DNA of 64,000 nt from Amphibalanus amphitrite (GCF_019059575.1 NW_024882785.1:62001-126000); one strand, 5' to 3'; positions 1 to 19,989 are shown, counted from the first letter of the stretch. Made by a program: numbers and translations. Notes: generated from the sequence alone by a model not told the origin.

Positions 1-140
1 GTTGAGCCAAATCGAATGCCGTTTGAATTTTGAAAATCGGCCGGTTAGATCTCGAGATATCAAGGGGGGGTCGTAAACAGCCCCCCCCCCCCCCTGCCAC
101 TAATATGGGGTAGCCAGGAGCCTGCCACTAATAGGGTTAA
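1..140. mobile_element. TTAA element type C, right end only (cut by window start)
   Basis: The sequence matches the ends of the complete type C elements at 36249-37131 and 41990-43060. It has the same subterminal block, a G-run then TCGTAAACAG then a C-run, followed by two copies of the terminal motif CCTGCCACTAATAGGG, and it closes in TTAA at 137-140. The rest of the element lies outside the window. The TTAA boundary and CCC-start ends suggest the piggyBac superfamily; no transposase is visible. Confidence 0.8.
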
Positions 141-831
141 AGCATTTTTCGATGTTGTGAGTGCCCAAACCGGTAGTTGCAGGCCATGGCCACCAATTTG
201 GCTATCTCAACTCAAAACTAATGTTAAGGTGGGAGTGTCCCTTTAAGAACCTCTCCGAGCCTACTGTGTGTGACTGTGCGTGTGTGCAAACTGTACACAA
301 TGTGCAATGTGCATCTCAGCGTTAATAACCATACTTCCGTCCGTCCCGGTGTCAGTTCTGGCCCTGCCGTCCGTCCGGACGCACAGCCAATCACAGAGAG
401 TGACAGTCAATGACGCATATCTGACAGACCATCGCCATCGGCGCCGCCTGGGACTGACACAGAGTGACAGACAATATAGACAGACGACGATATCAGACAG
501 ATACACGACAGGCAACGCAACGGACAATACAGGGGGGGGGGGGAGTACGATAAGAAGACAGAGCGCTAGAAAATACAGACGACTGTAGCAGATATAGGTA
601 CAGGTCTCGCGAGATTAAGCGGTAGGTTTTGCACTTTTACATTTCCGGTTATATCTCAGAAACTAATCGGTCTAAGATGAAGCCATTTTACACGATCATG
701 GCCGGATTGTTACCTAACAAGTCGATGGCATCTTCAACACTTAAAAGCTTAAGACGACGAAGATATAGCCTGAAGTACACTGAATTTTCTAGGTGCAAAA
801 CCTACCGCTAAAACCCGCAAGACCTGTACAC
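141..831. other. Non-genic stretch with one small foldback
   Basis: No convincing gene is visible. The open frames here are short and have no recognisable domain. A G-run lies near 533-543. The only structure is the foldback at 617-811. Confidence 0.5.
617..811. repeat. Small foldback (MITE-like), 17-bp inverted ends
   Basis: AGCGGTAGGTTTTGCAC near 618-634 is matched by its reverse complement near 794-810. The 195-bp unit is non-coding. The flanks are consistent with a short target duplication but do not decide the superfamily. Confidence 0.6.
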
Positions 832-1110
832 TAGCCGTTTTCACGACGGGCTATCCCGCGAATGCACCTAATTTGACCAAATCTGCATCTAATCTCTTTT
901 ACAGCGAATATCTTCATTTTATGAAATTATTTCAGTATTTAAATCGATGATGCTCTCTGATGATATGACAAAGCTGGCATGTAAGCAATTAGTGCAACCC
1001 TAGCTGATCGCTGCTAAGAGACACACTGATCCTAATTTGACCAAATCTGCACCTAATCTGTACCAGGTGTGCACCGAATGTGTACCAGATAGCCGTCGTG
1101 AAAACGGCTA
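832..1110 (+). mobile_element. MITE with TAGCCGTTTTCACGACGG ends, copy 1
   Basis: The element is bounded by TAGCCGTTTTCACGACGG and its reverse complement. It contains several copies of the motif GGTGCA/TGCACC followed by sequence related to ATTTGGTCAAAT. A second copy at 1868-2146 lies in inverse orientation. The ends sit at TA, which would fit a Tc1/mariner-type insertion, but no transposase is present. A single related end lies near 19990. Confidence 0.75.
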
Positions 1111-1867
1111 CTATGTAAGTATGCAGACACTAGCCAAGCGGCAGGCACGCAGAGACACAACTCAGACAATTTGGGATGGGGACGATATCAGAGACAGGTT
1201 ACAGACAATCACAGACAGGCCCTGGATAATGCGGAAAGACAAAGACACGCATACCCGCAGACAAACACATCTAATGGATCAAGACTGATGAGAGAAGATA
1301 ACCCAGACAATATGTAAACCATTGTGTCAGGCTATCACATAAATAAAAACATGTTAAACCTCTGTTTTTTTATTGATCTGCATTTTCGAAACACATGACA
1401 AAGTGACAAAGTCTCGGTTTTGGCATGCTTAGTCTTCATACTGTCGTCTGTTTATTTGAGGAATAGATCTGGGCATTGCCCATTGGTAATTGTGTTTCAT
1501 CTTATGATTACAGAAGATTAATTTTTAAACGGGAAGTTAAGGAGCATCACACGGATTAGCTAGATGATTTGTAGCCTGGTATCGATTTGAGTGTTAGAGT
1601 TCCAAACATCGTAATTGGTTCAACTTAATTCCCACCAGGCCTTGCCTTGTAAGCTTGTTTGTTGCTGCCTGCACATTGCGTAACTTATGCAAAATATTCC
1701 CAGTGCCCCTTTGGCACGCCCATAGATGAAAAATGGGCGCGGTGATATCAGAAACATGAGCGACTTATTTATGATTTGAAAACTAAAACTTGACAATGTT
1801 AGCCTTCAATGTTCCGTAACCGTTGAATAATTCAGCACACTTCTGCGCTATTGCTTCAGTCCTACAT
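1111..1867. other. Non-genic stretch between two inverted MITEs
   Basis: AT-rich DNA without a supported gene. An AATAAA occurs near 1340 but no coding region feeds it. Confidence 0.4.
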
Positions 1868-2146
1868 TAGCCGTTTTCACGACGGCCATCTGGTACACGT
1901 TTGGTGCACATTTGGTGCAGATTAGGTGCAGATTTGGTCAAATCAGGTTCAGTGTGTCTCTTAGAAGCTATCAGCTAGGGTTGCACTTATTGCTTATATG
2001 CCTGCTTTGTCATATTATCAGAGAGCATCATCCATTAAACCACTGAAATAACTTCATAAAATAAAGATATTTGCTGTAAAAGAGATTAGGTGCAGATTTG
2101 GTCAAATTAGGTGCACTCGCCGGATAGCCCGTCGTGAAAACGGCTA
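1868..2146 (-). mobile_element. MITE with TAGCCGTTTTCACGACGG ends, copy 2 (inverted)
   Basis: This has the same family and length as 832-1110, read on the opposite strand. Both copies share internal words such as GGTGCAGATTTGGTCAAAT and a shared central segment containing GCATCAT and TAGGGTTGCA. The inverse arrangement could let the two copies pair in a transcript. Confidence 0.75.
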
Positions 2147-3205
2147 TTATCTCTACCGACCTTTATGGCCTTTATCTAATTCGATCTTCGCTTTAATTTG
2201 TTAGGATCATTTACACCAGGGTGTTCAAATGTTGACACAAAATATTCGGGAACAGCTTTTCCGCCCACGAAATTACCACTCTGGGAAATATTGATGATCT
2301 TGTACCTTGTCATCACTAATAAGTTTAGTTTGGTACCTATTCGTCTCCACCCTGCAGAAGAGCAAGATTGAAATTCAATTAGTAACCCTTTCATGTTCAT
2401 GGATGAAAACCAGCTCACCATTCTCCATAAAAAGTGTTGGTATATCACGTTGGTATATCACCTCACCTCTAAATCCAGTGTCCACCAGACAACCTTATCA
2501 CACCCTCCTCGGACCGCAGCCGTCGGCGGCGGGCCCGACCCCGGGCTCAACTGATTCCTTCCGTCGGAGCCGACAGCGACTGCACGTCGACACCGACGAG
2601 GGCGTCCGCCGGCGCCGCGCCGACTGGCGGTGCCACCGACGATACAGCACGTGGGCCGGCCGTCGACGGGAGCCAGACAGCGCGGCGACGACGGCAGGCT
2701 GCTGAGATAGATCACGTGACTGATGCTGATGGTAATGGCAAGGTAATGGACGGTGCAGGGTGGCCCATCACGTGATAGATGGTATGTGGGAGTCTTGGTG
2801 GGAGTGGTAGGCATAACATTTTCTTTCAAGGCGTTACGCAAATAATTCGTAGAGTGACCTTACACCTTACCTGACCTCGACTTGACCTGTGCTGATATTC
2901 GGCCTCTGTCGTGTACCTAGTCTTGACAAATGAAATAATAATAGCGAAGTGTTCTACCTACGGCCTCTGAAAAAAACCAGCCATGCATTTTCTACGAACC
3001 TATATTCCCTTCATAGATAAAGAAATGATGCGCATGAACATAAAACATTTGTCCTTCGTTTTGTTTGATGAACAGTCATGATGGGTAGGAATATAAGGCA
3101 TGTGTGCTTTTTCACAAAACTCAGCTATCGGCGGACGGCAGTTGAGGCAGTACCTAGCTATCGGTGGAAATGAATGCGGGACTGGACGGCTGGTCCAAGT
3201 TTACT
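2147..3205. other. Non-genic stretch with a GC-rich island
   Basis: A GC-rich island at about 2510-2700 has open frames on both strands, but they are of low complexity (Arg/Pro/Gly-rich) and no domain is visible. The remainder holds nothing I can name. Confidence 0.4.
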
Positions 3206-4119
3206 TTAACCCTCGCCCGCACATGGGGGGGGGGTTGCCCCCCAGGTAGTTTTTCTGTTCTGCACTCGACATTTTAGAGCTATAAGCCTGATTGTTCGTA
3301 TAGCTGCTCCTCTATCCTTTCTTGATGTCCACTGAAAATTTCAAGTTTCCGCGGTTTCTGGTTTCGGAGATATGACCTTGTTTTTTAGGTCATGTCATGA
3401 CCCAAATGACCAAAACCCAATAACTTGCGTTGGCCATGGGTCTTGTGAGCCTTTGACACCTTGATTTCGGCCTTTTTTGCCAGTCTTACCTCCCACCTAG
3501 CATGGAACATGTTGTTCGACGATGTACAGATAGATATCAGGGTCAGGTCAAGGTCAATTTAGGTCATCTAAAAACACTGCGTTTTAGGCAACCTGAATTT
3601 ACTTTTCACGATGTTTCTTTGACTGCAATTTTGGTAAAAGCTTCTCAGTTCATGATCTCATGTAATATGGACACATAAAAAATCGGTGCACACATCAGTA
3701 TACACACAGACACACACAGACATAGGTAGGTACAAACACATATTATTGACCTTGACCTAACTTGACCTGAAATGACCTCAGCAGCAAAAATTAGTCGGAT
3801 AGTGTGAAAAAGAGGTTCTAGCTGGCTTGGCACTACAGCACGGCATCGTCATCGGCAAATGATGAGCAGCGCACTTGATATCCAACGGTGACCCAAAACA
3901 GCAACATTTTTTAGTTTGGCCTGACCTGGAAGGTCAATTACTAGCCTGTGAAGGTAAAACTGAGTATCATTGGATTCGTCTATTCCCAAAGAATCTTTTT
4001 GGTCCTTACCGCGAAGCTCTATCTCCAACAGGAACGAAATGGCGGGGGGGGGGGGTGGCACCCCCCCCCCCCTTTGTGCGTTCTAGGATGGGAAAATGCC
4101 ATGTGCCGGCGAGGGTTAA
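3206..4119. mobile_element. TTAA element type G (complete, non-autonomous)
   Basis: TTAA at 3206-3209 and 4116-4119 bounds a 914-bp unit. The inverted ends read TTAACCCTCGCC(C/G)GCACATGG. A G-run, a short core and a C-run form a hairpin just inside each end. The interior carries AGGTCA half-sites, including TCAAGGTCA at 3548-3556 and reverse copies near 3748-3780. A short run of CACACAGACA lies near 3703-3722. There is no transposase, so it would be mobilised in trans, probably by a piggyBac-like enzyme. Confidence 0.8.
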
Positions 4120-4387
4120 TGAGGTTTCATCTCGTTTCTCGATTTTTTTTTCTTGTTGTTAGCCACCACGTTGCCATATCATGAAGCGCGATTTTTCGTC
4201 AACTTTCACTTTGAATTGCTTTTGTTGATACAGCAATGGAAATCTGATCAAATCTCATGCAGCAACAGCGGAGGCTGGAGACGGCAGTCGTCCCCGTATG
4301 GTGCTGCTCTCTGGTGGATAGCTGCACAAACTTAGGTTTATCTCTTGACCGCATTTGGAGGTTTCTCTAATCTCTAATGACATTGGG

Positions 4388-5328
4388 TAGGGGAAGGTGG
4401 GGTAAGACGGCCCAGCGGGGCAAGACGGACCACCAGCCCTCCCGGCTGAACCGCTGCTGGTATCTACTGCTTTATGCACTCACTATGTTTGTTTTCCTTC
4501 CAATGGCCACCTTGAGCTCATGCTGCTAGGATGCATAGTTTTTTAGTTATTGAGAAAAATGTTTTTCGTCAAACCGATCTAATATAAGAGGTCTACGGGT
4601 GATTCAATTACGGCGCCTTTCTTGCATGATTAGTTTCTAATTTGCACTTAACTGTGAAGAACAAAGTTATAAACTTAGTTATAGTCACACTTTAGGAAAG
4701 GCAAGGTTTTGCAATGTTGGGCTATTTGACATATACGTCATGATAATGACAGAATTTGGATGTGGGGCAAGACGGACCACTGTGGTCCATCTTACCCTGT
4801 GGGGGTCCATTGTACCCTGCATATGGAAAGTTCTTTTCCAAAACATTGACACAAGTTTAAGTAAGCTAATTTTTCAGGAAGGAGTCTTTGTTGCATGTGA
4901 GCCATGCATGCAAGTGCTCAGTTGGCATGCATTAATTCCAAACGACAACCAATATACATGTTCCCAGCTTTTAGCTGCACTTCCATCACACATGAGTAAA
5001 GAATAAAGGCTCATTTTGTTATTTTACCATTCTGGTTACTTTTTCTTACAAGAATACAGAGCAGAAGTGTAACACACGTGAACGGATAGCAGGCACTGCT
5101 GGGTGGTCCGTCTTACCCCACGTTTTTTCTTGTCCGAGTTTTTGACATGTCCCTCTTTAAGAGCATCCACCACCTAGATGTCTTTAATTTGAAATTAAGT
5201 CTTTACACATATCAACAGAGGAAGGATTGAGCATTCCGAAGACTACAAATAATATGAATTACGAGAGCAGTGTAGCAAGATATGCGGCCTCAAACCTTAG
5301 CTGGTCCGTCTTACCCCACCTTCCCCTA
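4388..5328. mobile_element. Inverted-repeat element with TAGGGGAAGGTGGGGTAAGA ends
   Basis: The 5' end TAGGGGAAGGTGGGGTAAGA at 4388 is mirrored by the end finishing at 5328. Internal copies of GGGGCAAGACGGACCA and its complement lie near 4762 and 5100. It is about 941 bp with no transposase frame. I recognise the terminus style as a widespread DNA-transposon type but cannot assign a superfamily. Confidence 0.7.
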
Positions 5329-6594
5329 TACCTATAATCGGGCATTCCTCTACAAAACGTGGGAATTGATTAGCTAATGGGTGGACGGCCCGGCAGAGAG
5401 CCCAAACCTTGGCTTTAACCCGCGCCCCAGTGGCGGTCTCAGCCAACTTCGCCCTAGTGGGGGGGGGGGAAGGGGGGCATATGTTACCACCCACCTCTAA
5501 CTCAAAAACTAAGAGGGCTAGAAAGACGCGGTAAAAAGCAATCGATAGCTCTTGATGCGTACGTTTGAAAGTATTTAGGTCATTTTTCATCTTAGAGCAA
5601 TATTGGGGTCACCAGAGGTCATCAAAGGTCAAAATTTGCGAATTGTCATTATATTTTTCAGAAAACATGCCATTATCTCAGGAACTATGATAGCTAGAAA
5701 AACGCTGGGAAAATCAATCGATAGCTTTTGAACTCTTCTTTTGATAAGGTCATCATCAAAAATGACCTCAGGTCAACGGTTTGCCTCCAGAGGGCAAAAA
5801 CTCCAAAAATAGCTGTTTTTAAGAAAAGTGCTTTTCGACAATAACTTTTGAATAAATAAAGCTTTGTCATTTCTAATGCCAGAATCGTGTTCCTCTCGCC
5901 GAGACGCGTCGAATGAACAATAACTTGACCTTGAAAGGTCAACTTCAAAATTTGACCTCAGGTCAAGGTCATGACCTGACCGGAAAAGGTCATGTTGCAT
6001 ATCAGTCGATGCGTCTCGGCAAGACAAACACAATGAGACCAACCCCAGCGTTCTATCTTTTTCCAATCGAGAGTTATTGGCAAAAAACTGTTTGTAGCCT
6101 CAAATGACCTCGGATGACCTTTCAAGAGGCTATCAGCAAAAAAGACACCTTGGTCGTCACGGGTGGTCCAATTCATTGTTATCCTGAAATATTTGGACTG
6201 TTCCTATGCGTACACACGGATCTAGAAGCATTTTCGTTTTTCTCCATTGACTTATAATGGAAAGGTCACGCCACTGACCTGACCTTAGGTCACGCATATG
6301 AAAAATCCGAGATATACAAATTGTAGGCACCCATAACATCATGTAATCCACCAAGTTTAAAACCTCTCTGACAAACACTGCAGGCTGGACATGATTGCAA
6401 ACTTTTTTTTAGGCTTGGTCAGTTAACTTGACCTGGTGACCTGACCTGACATGACCTGGGGTCAAAAATTTCATACATTGTCCAAAATTGATGTACCAAA
6501 AGCTACCCCAAGCGGCACGGCGCTACGCGCCGCGGTTTTTATTTATACGAAAAAAACGCGACAGGGTGGTAACATATGCCCCCCCCCCCCACTG

Positions 6595-8303
6595 CACAGT
6601 GGGGATTTTTCCGATCTAGCACGTATTTATTCGTAGAGGGCAAACCATAGGTAGAATTGTAGCCAGATTGTGCACAGATGTTGGCTGGTGTGTCCTGGTG
6701 AGAATTTTACCTGTAAATGTGCATAATCAACATAGTATAGGGGGTTCAATTGGACCCCCCGCTCAGCCGTTTGGCCCCTGATCAAGCTAGAGCTTCGCGG
6801 AAAAGTCAAGCGTGCTGCCTATGACGAAATTAGGCCGAATATATCCAATTTCAAAGTCCAAGGTCATAAGCTGACTTTCCAAGTCAGTTTAATGACCCAA
6901 CTAAAGTTGGGAAATCGAGACCTCTTGAAACTTCGCAAAGTTAGGGTGTTACGGGGTATTTTGGGGTGCTGATCACGAATTTCATGTTAGTTTTGATCAC
7001 AGACGATGTCTTCATGCATTTAGGCCAGGTCGGGTCAGGTCAGGTTAGATCAATTAGTAGGCGTCCTGCCGGCCATCCATAGAAGTGTCACCTACTACTG
7101 ATAGCTTCGTAACATGGAACGAAGGCACTAGAACTACTTCGTAAATATTCAAATGGCTGCTAAAATCGAAATCAGCACCAAAAACTACCCTAGAAACAAG
7201 TAAAACTCGAAAAAGTGAACCAAGGTCATCAAAAGGTCAATGACCTTGACTTGACCTTCACGTGACCTTGACACCCACCATTATGCATGGCACCAACATC
7301 ATTTCACATATTTGAACGTTTAAAACCACAAAAAGACTGGAAACCCCGGATAATGTGAGCTGGCATACGCCGAATCGCGATTCCGGCCAAACATGGTCTC
7401 GAGAAATATGCCACAGGTCAAAGGTCAGTTGGGTCAGAGTCATGAAATTTTTAGGTTAGATGTAAAATTGATGATCTCGAGGGTACCGAAAGTTTCGGCG
7501 CGATCGGCCGCTTTTTGCGCGAGTACTTTGCGGAAAACCATGGGGTTTTATCCGACCCCTTCCCCCTCCCCCTCCCCACAAGTGCGATGGTTAATAAGGT
7601 TACGGCATGTATAATTTACGCTTGTCATCCTATTCCTAATGAATGCGTCTCAGAAAATATGCATCATATATATCACGAAGTAAAATTATTCGCCTATGTC
7701 CGGAACATACCTATATCGTGCTGTTTGCCCTAGGGCTCCTCGAGTGGGGTGTTAAGATACTCTAATGTGAATATTCCGTGTTCAGGCAAGTTTCGGCAGC
7801 CAAACTAGGCGTTGTCTTGTGCAGGAGAAAGTGGCGAATTCGATAGGATATATTTCGGAGTGGAAAAGTGTGGAGAACATTGTTGATTTCCTACATTTAT
7901 TTAGAATACCATTCCTTCAATATGGTGTCTGTAAGGGTTTTTTGTAAAGGGCATTTTTGTGACTTTAGTAAGGTTGTGGCATACCTTCTGTTTGCCATTC
8001 CATTCCTAATAAAGGTGCCTTTCAGACGATATGCAACTTTAAGACCTCGCAAGATTAAAACCAACAGGACAGGACAATGAAATTGAGCTATACTTTCGGG
8101 CCTTGCTGAGCCCATTGAGTAATCACGCATGAGTGTGAACTTTGGGCGCATTTTTCCTAGTTTTGCTGTGGACATACAGATAAAACAATGCCATATATGA
8201 AAAATTCAGGCATTTCTTAGCCCTACTGACACAAAAAATAAACCAAAATCCAAAAAATATTTTTTGAATTAATAGGCGCTAGATCGGAAAAATCCCCACT
8301 GTG
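6595..8303. mobile_element. Transib-like non-autonomous element with RSS-type heptamer ends
   Basis: The inverted ends read CACAGTGGGGATTTTTCCGA at 6595 and its complement ending at 8303, about 26 bp in all. The first seven bases equal the consensus RAG recombination-signal heptamer CACAGTG, which Transib ends resemble. The flanks carry a 5-bp duplication, CACTG at 6590-6594 and CAATG at 8304-8308 (one mismatch). The uninterrupted type H copy at 29055 shows the expected empty site. No transposase is visible. It contains a nested TTAA-like element at about 6727-7594. Confidence 0.7.
6727..7594. mobile_element. Degenerate TTAA-like element nested in the Transib-like element
   Basis: The right edge is TTAA 7591-7594 preceded by a C-rich tract. 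The left edge is probably TCAA 6727-6730 followed by a GGGGGTTCAATTGGACCCCC hairpin near 6740. AGGTCA-type half-sites (near 6857-6895, 7029-7050, 7228-7268 and 7416-7440) occur only in this inner part. The left boundary has decayed, so the call rests on structure. Confidence 0.45.
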
Positions 8304-8570
8304 CAATGGGGCGAAGGTTAACTTACGAGCACTCCTAATGGCAAATTCGGTAGAAATGACCCACAGTGACCTGTGATGACCTAGTCTATGAACCGATTTT
8401 GTCCGATGTCCGATTCATAATGCTGTTGGAAAAGGCAGCTGGCTCTGCACAACATTGAACAAGCACGTCTTACGCCTCAGCATTTCATAAAATAATCATG
8501 TATAGCATTGATTGGTGAATAGAAAGCTCAGTTATCGACAGTTATCGGCTGGTAATAAAGAAGAATCCAC

Positions 8571-9499
8571 TTAACCCGGCAGTTGCTGGGGTATTTCGCC
8601 ACCCACCGTTTGCTGGGGGGGGGGGGGGGGCGTTAAACGCCCCCAGCCGATAACTCGAGAACCAATAGGCGCAGTGAAACGCACGAGGCGGCAAACGAAA
8701 GAACGCGACGAGACGCTTCAGATGAGTATTTTAAAGTTGAATTTTGAGGTCACAGGTCGGGTCAAGGTCAGGTCAAACACCTGAAATCGGGCTTTCAGTA
8801 GCATGGACTTCAGGACTTCGCAATGGGCGCCTCTCGTCATAAACTCTGTCAAAATGGTGCACAATCCATCATATAAGGCCTACAAGAGTGTCAGCTCCAT
8901 GTAGGGGTCAGTCAAGCATAGGTCAAGGTCAAGGTCAGGTCAACCCGGTAGGCACATATCCTCGAAAATCAAAACTGATATTCGCAGCCTGTGACACATG
9001 TTTTATGGGTAATTTGGGGCGTAGAACACGATGGTGACATTCATTTTATCATATGTGTACGTGTTTGGCTAAAAAAGTTCAATTTAAGAAATGCATGTAT
9101 CATGGTCGTGAAGTAGTCACGAGAAATTGCCAAGATTCAGTTCAAGATTTTGGAAAATGCGGAACGATAATCAATAATCGAAGATAGCCATTTAATTGTT
9201 CATGGTATTGGCAGTCTAATGGCGTTTACGGCATGTCTGTATGTCTATTTTGTGATTTTATATGATTTTTTGAACATATGCCGTTTTTGGTCGAAAAGTC
9301 AGAAATCATGACGTCACTAAAATCTCGATATCTCAAAATTTTTTCGACCGATTTTTTTGAAACTTTGTCACAATAAACTTCACTCAATTCCCTACAGGTA
9401 CCTAAAATTTGGCGCGCCTGCGGCGCGCCATTTTTATGCTATGGCCCGGCGAAGAAAGTGGGGGCGTTTAACGCCCCCCCCCAGCAACTCGCGGGTCAA
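8571..9499 (+). mobile_element. TTAA element type B, copy 1
   Basis: It starts TTAACCCGGCAGTTGCTGGG at 8571 and ends as the complement of a TTGACCCGCGAGTTGCTGGG end at 9499, so one boundary is TCAA rather than TTAA. A G-run/CGTTAAACG/C-run hairpin lies near 8616-8643 and a sister copy of it near 9462-9482. TCAAGGTCA occurs at 8762-8770, 8923-8931 and 8929-8937. It is collinear with copies at 35442-36252 and 38396-39315. Non-coding. Confidence 0.85.
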
Positions 9500-10758
9500 T
9501 AAATCCAACTTGGTAACACAAGTGACCACTGCAAATGTTGTGTCGTGTTATGCTGAAGTGATAGTGTCGTATCGTCACATCCAACGCCAACCTGCCGCAC
9601 CTTATTACCTTGGCTAAGCCCGACATGGACGGGAGGGAGACCGATCAGCTTTTTCGATACACCGAGGAAGGGTTACATTATCTCAGACGTCTGTACCCTT
9701 CAGTGAGCTGCAGTGCCACCCTACCATTCGGAACGAGCGCTTGTTTACCTCTCGAGTTTTTAAACGTCTAATCATCCCACTCAACCAGAGGCGGTTCAAG
9801 CAAATCGGACGAGAACTCACTCCCCTATTCTGCTCCTTCGATACACATCACGCAAGGATGCAGACTTCCTTCCTGCTGAACAAACCGAGTCGTCATCTGA
9901 CAGTCCATCCTCCCTCCCCTCGCTTTAGAGGACAGCTCTCCATTTCCGCCTCTGGTTACGCCTCTACATCAACAGCGGGAGGCTCGTTTGTCCTTGGACA
10001 CATGACTCAGCGCAAAAACGAGTACCGGTAGTGAAGTGTCGGACCAGGCGGCGCAGCAGTGTCGGAGACGGCGGGGAGCAGAGAGCAGGGCAGAAGGAGA
10101 TCGGTGGCGTGCAGAGCAGGGTCGGTCGGTGGACGACGAATCAAGGTAGGGTGTCAACGGTTCGTTTTTGGATACAAGTAATGCTGTTCCATAGATTGGT
10201 GTTGATAGCGTTTTATCTAATCGTCGCTATCAGTGCACTTGCAGATTATTCTAATTTGTTACTGTCTGCAGCTCTGCTGTTTTCGTGTCATACAATGGAG
10301 TTATTTTGAGACTTAATGAGGGAACATAGAAAATAAAATCAAAAGCATTCCTTCAATATAATTACCTATGACCATAACAATGATGACAGGCATTCTAATT
10401 CAGCCATCGCACGCTGAAATTCAGAGCTCGTGGGACAAGTTCTGCTTAGCGTGTACTCTGGTGGCGTTCATTGAACCATTGAAAACATTCGAAGTGCCTT
10501 AAGTTACCCAAACACCCTGCACTGCTGAGTCCGTGTTCACGAACTATATATTAGACTATAAGGATAACCCGTTGACTGAGTCCGACAGACATTCTGCTTC
10601 GCGCGCTTCAACGAACCTCTATTCTCTCAGTAAATACAGACATATTTACCAGGACTTTGGCATACTTACGTTTGTATCCCGACCATGAAGTGTTTGATAC
10701 TTTGAAAGCAGTCCATGGTGTTTATTAAAAAAGCCTAACCAATTGCCTTTTCTTTCAG
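9500..10758 (+). other. Region upstream of SULT gene 1, with a possible 5'UTR exon
   Basis: No coding sequence is recognised. A splice acceptor (polypyrimidine then CAG) ends at 10758, right before the SULT ATG, so the transcript must start in an upstream exon. A candidate is a GC-rich purine-rich stretch at about 10030-10145, ending in the donor AAG|GTAGGG at 10146. Which exon is used cannot be told from sequence. Confidence 0.3.
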
Positions 10759-14088
<3,330 letters not shown>

Positions 14089-14389
14089 ACATGGTGCACA
14101 CTCACAATCAAAGCTGAAACACAAAAAAGCTTTTGCAAGTTCAAGATAGACTTCATTGTATTTAACAAAACGTTTTTTTAGACGACGAAGTGAGGGACGA
14201 AAACAGCCATCGGGACAAGAAGCGCACGTAAAGATTACAACCGTCCCGTGCAATTTAGAAACTACAGTTATATTAATCACTCTGAAGCTCGTAAACCAGC
14301 ACGACTTGAAACACGCGATAGACGGAGATACACACACGTCTACGCATACATAGGCGTCTCTATACCGAGGTTTATGACGCATACAATGC

Positions 14390-14710
14390 ATTTTGCATAA
14401 TATGTATATTGATTGATAGAGACAAGTAGAAAAACACGGAACAAATAGTGCATGGACTCGTTTCGATTATCAAATCTTCATCAGTATGACATAACCACAG
14501 AGAAAACAAACAGAGAAGACAGAGAAACAGAGAAACACAGAGAAACACAGAGAACACAAGGTGTGTGTGCTATATCTTGTTTTCTCTGTGGTTATGTCAT
14601 GCTGATGAAGATTTAATAATTAAAACGCGTCCATGCACTAGTTGTTCTGTGTTATTTTGCATAATGCCTATTGCATACGATAAGCATGCAATAGGCATTA
14701 TGCAAGGGAG
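14390..14710. repeat. Foldback element with an inner 20-bp perfect hairpin
   Basis: A left arm around 14436-14507 (including TAGTGCATGGAC and AAATCTTCATCAG, then TATGACATAACCACAGAG) is the complement of a right arm around 14576-14652. Inside the right flank, TTGCATAATGCCTATTGCAT is followed nine bases later by its perfect reverse complement (about 14656-14705). Non-coding and MITE-like; target duplication not resolved. Confidence 0.65.
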
Positions 14711-15084
14711 GCGGAAGCAGTCTCACAGGCAACATGATGGCTGATATATAAAACGCATGATTTGATGAGCTTAAAAGTGAAGACCTTCTCTAAAACCAAG
14801 AGTGAATACCGGATGAGAAGTGAGAACAATGATGACCTAAAATAAAAAATTACTCAGGAAAACGCTCATCTGGTCACATTCAGCTGTCAGCAGCATGAAT
14901 ACTGCATAACTCAGTTTATACTTTAAGAGTACCATAAAGCATACCATCAGGTCAAGCAGCTGTTAATTCGTATGTCTACGTTTTACATCATTTTAACCCC
15001 GCTTAGATTAGAAAAATCATGCAGTACGTATTTGTAGATTGCATTGATAGTCAACCGGCTCTTCCTCATCATCAGCGTCCGGGT

Positions 15085-15160
15085 CATGATGACTTCCATC
15101 ATCAACATCATCATCAGCAGCAGCAGCAGCATCAGCAGCAGCATCAACAGGAGGATCGTC
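15085..15160. repeat. CAT/CAG trinucleotide repeat
   Basis: An imperfect run of ATC and AGC triplets just beyond the stop codon of SULT gene 2, so it probably lies in its 3'UTR (minus strand). Confidence 0.8.
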
Positions 15161-15170
15161 ATAATGACCT

Positions 15171-19979
<4,809 letters not shown>

Positions 19980-19989
19980 CTGAAACATA

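Larger units (their letters stand above)
5415..8321 (+). mobile_element. TTAA element type H, interrupted by a Transib-like insertion
   Basis: The left boundary is TTAA 5415-5418 followed by CCCGCGCCCCAGTGG. The right boundary is TTAA 8318-8321, preceded by the complement of a TTAACCTTCGCCCCA-type end. Between the two parts, 6595-8303 is a foreign insertion. Without it the element is about 1.19 kb and collinear with the intact, opposite copy at 29055-30240. Just inside the ends is a G-run next to CATATG and a second copy as a C-run. The body has many AGGTCA half-sites, for example TCAAGGTCA at 5963-5971. Confidence 0.85.

Noticed and set aside
6595-6640. A functional RAG recombination signal
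   Set aside because: The heptamer is exact, but no nonamer is seen at 12 or 23 bp. The inverted ends and 5-bp duplication explain it as a transposon end.
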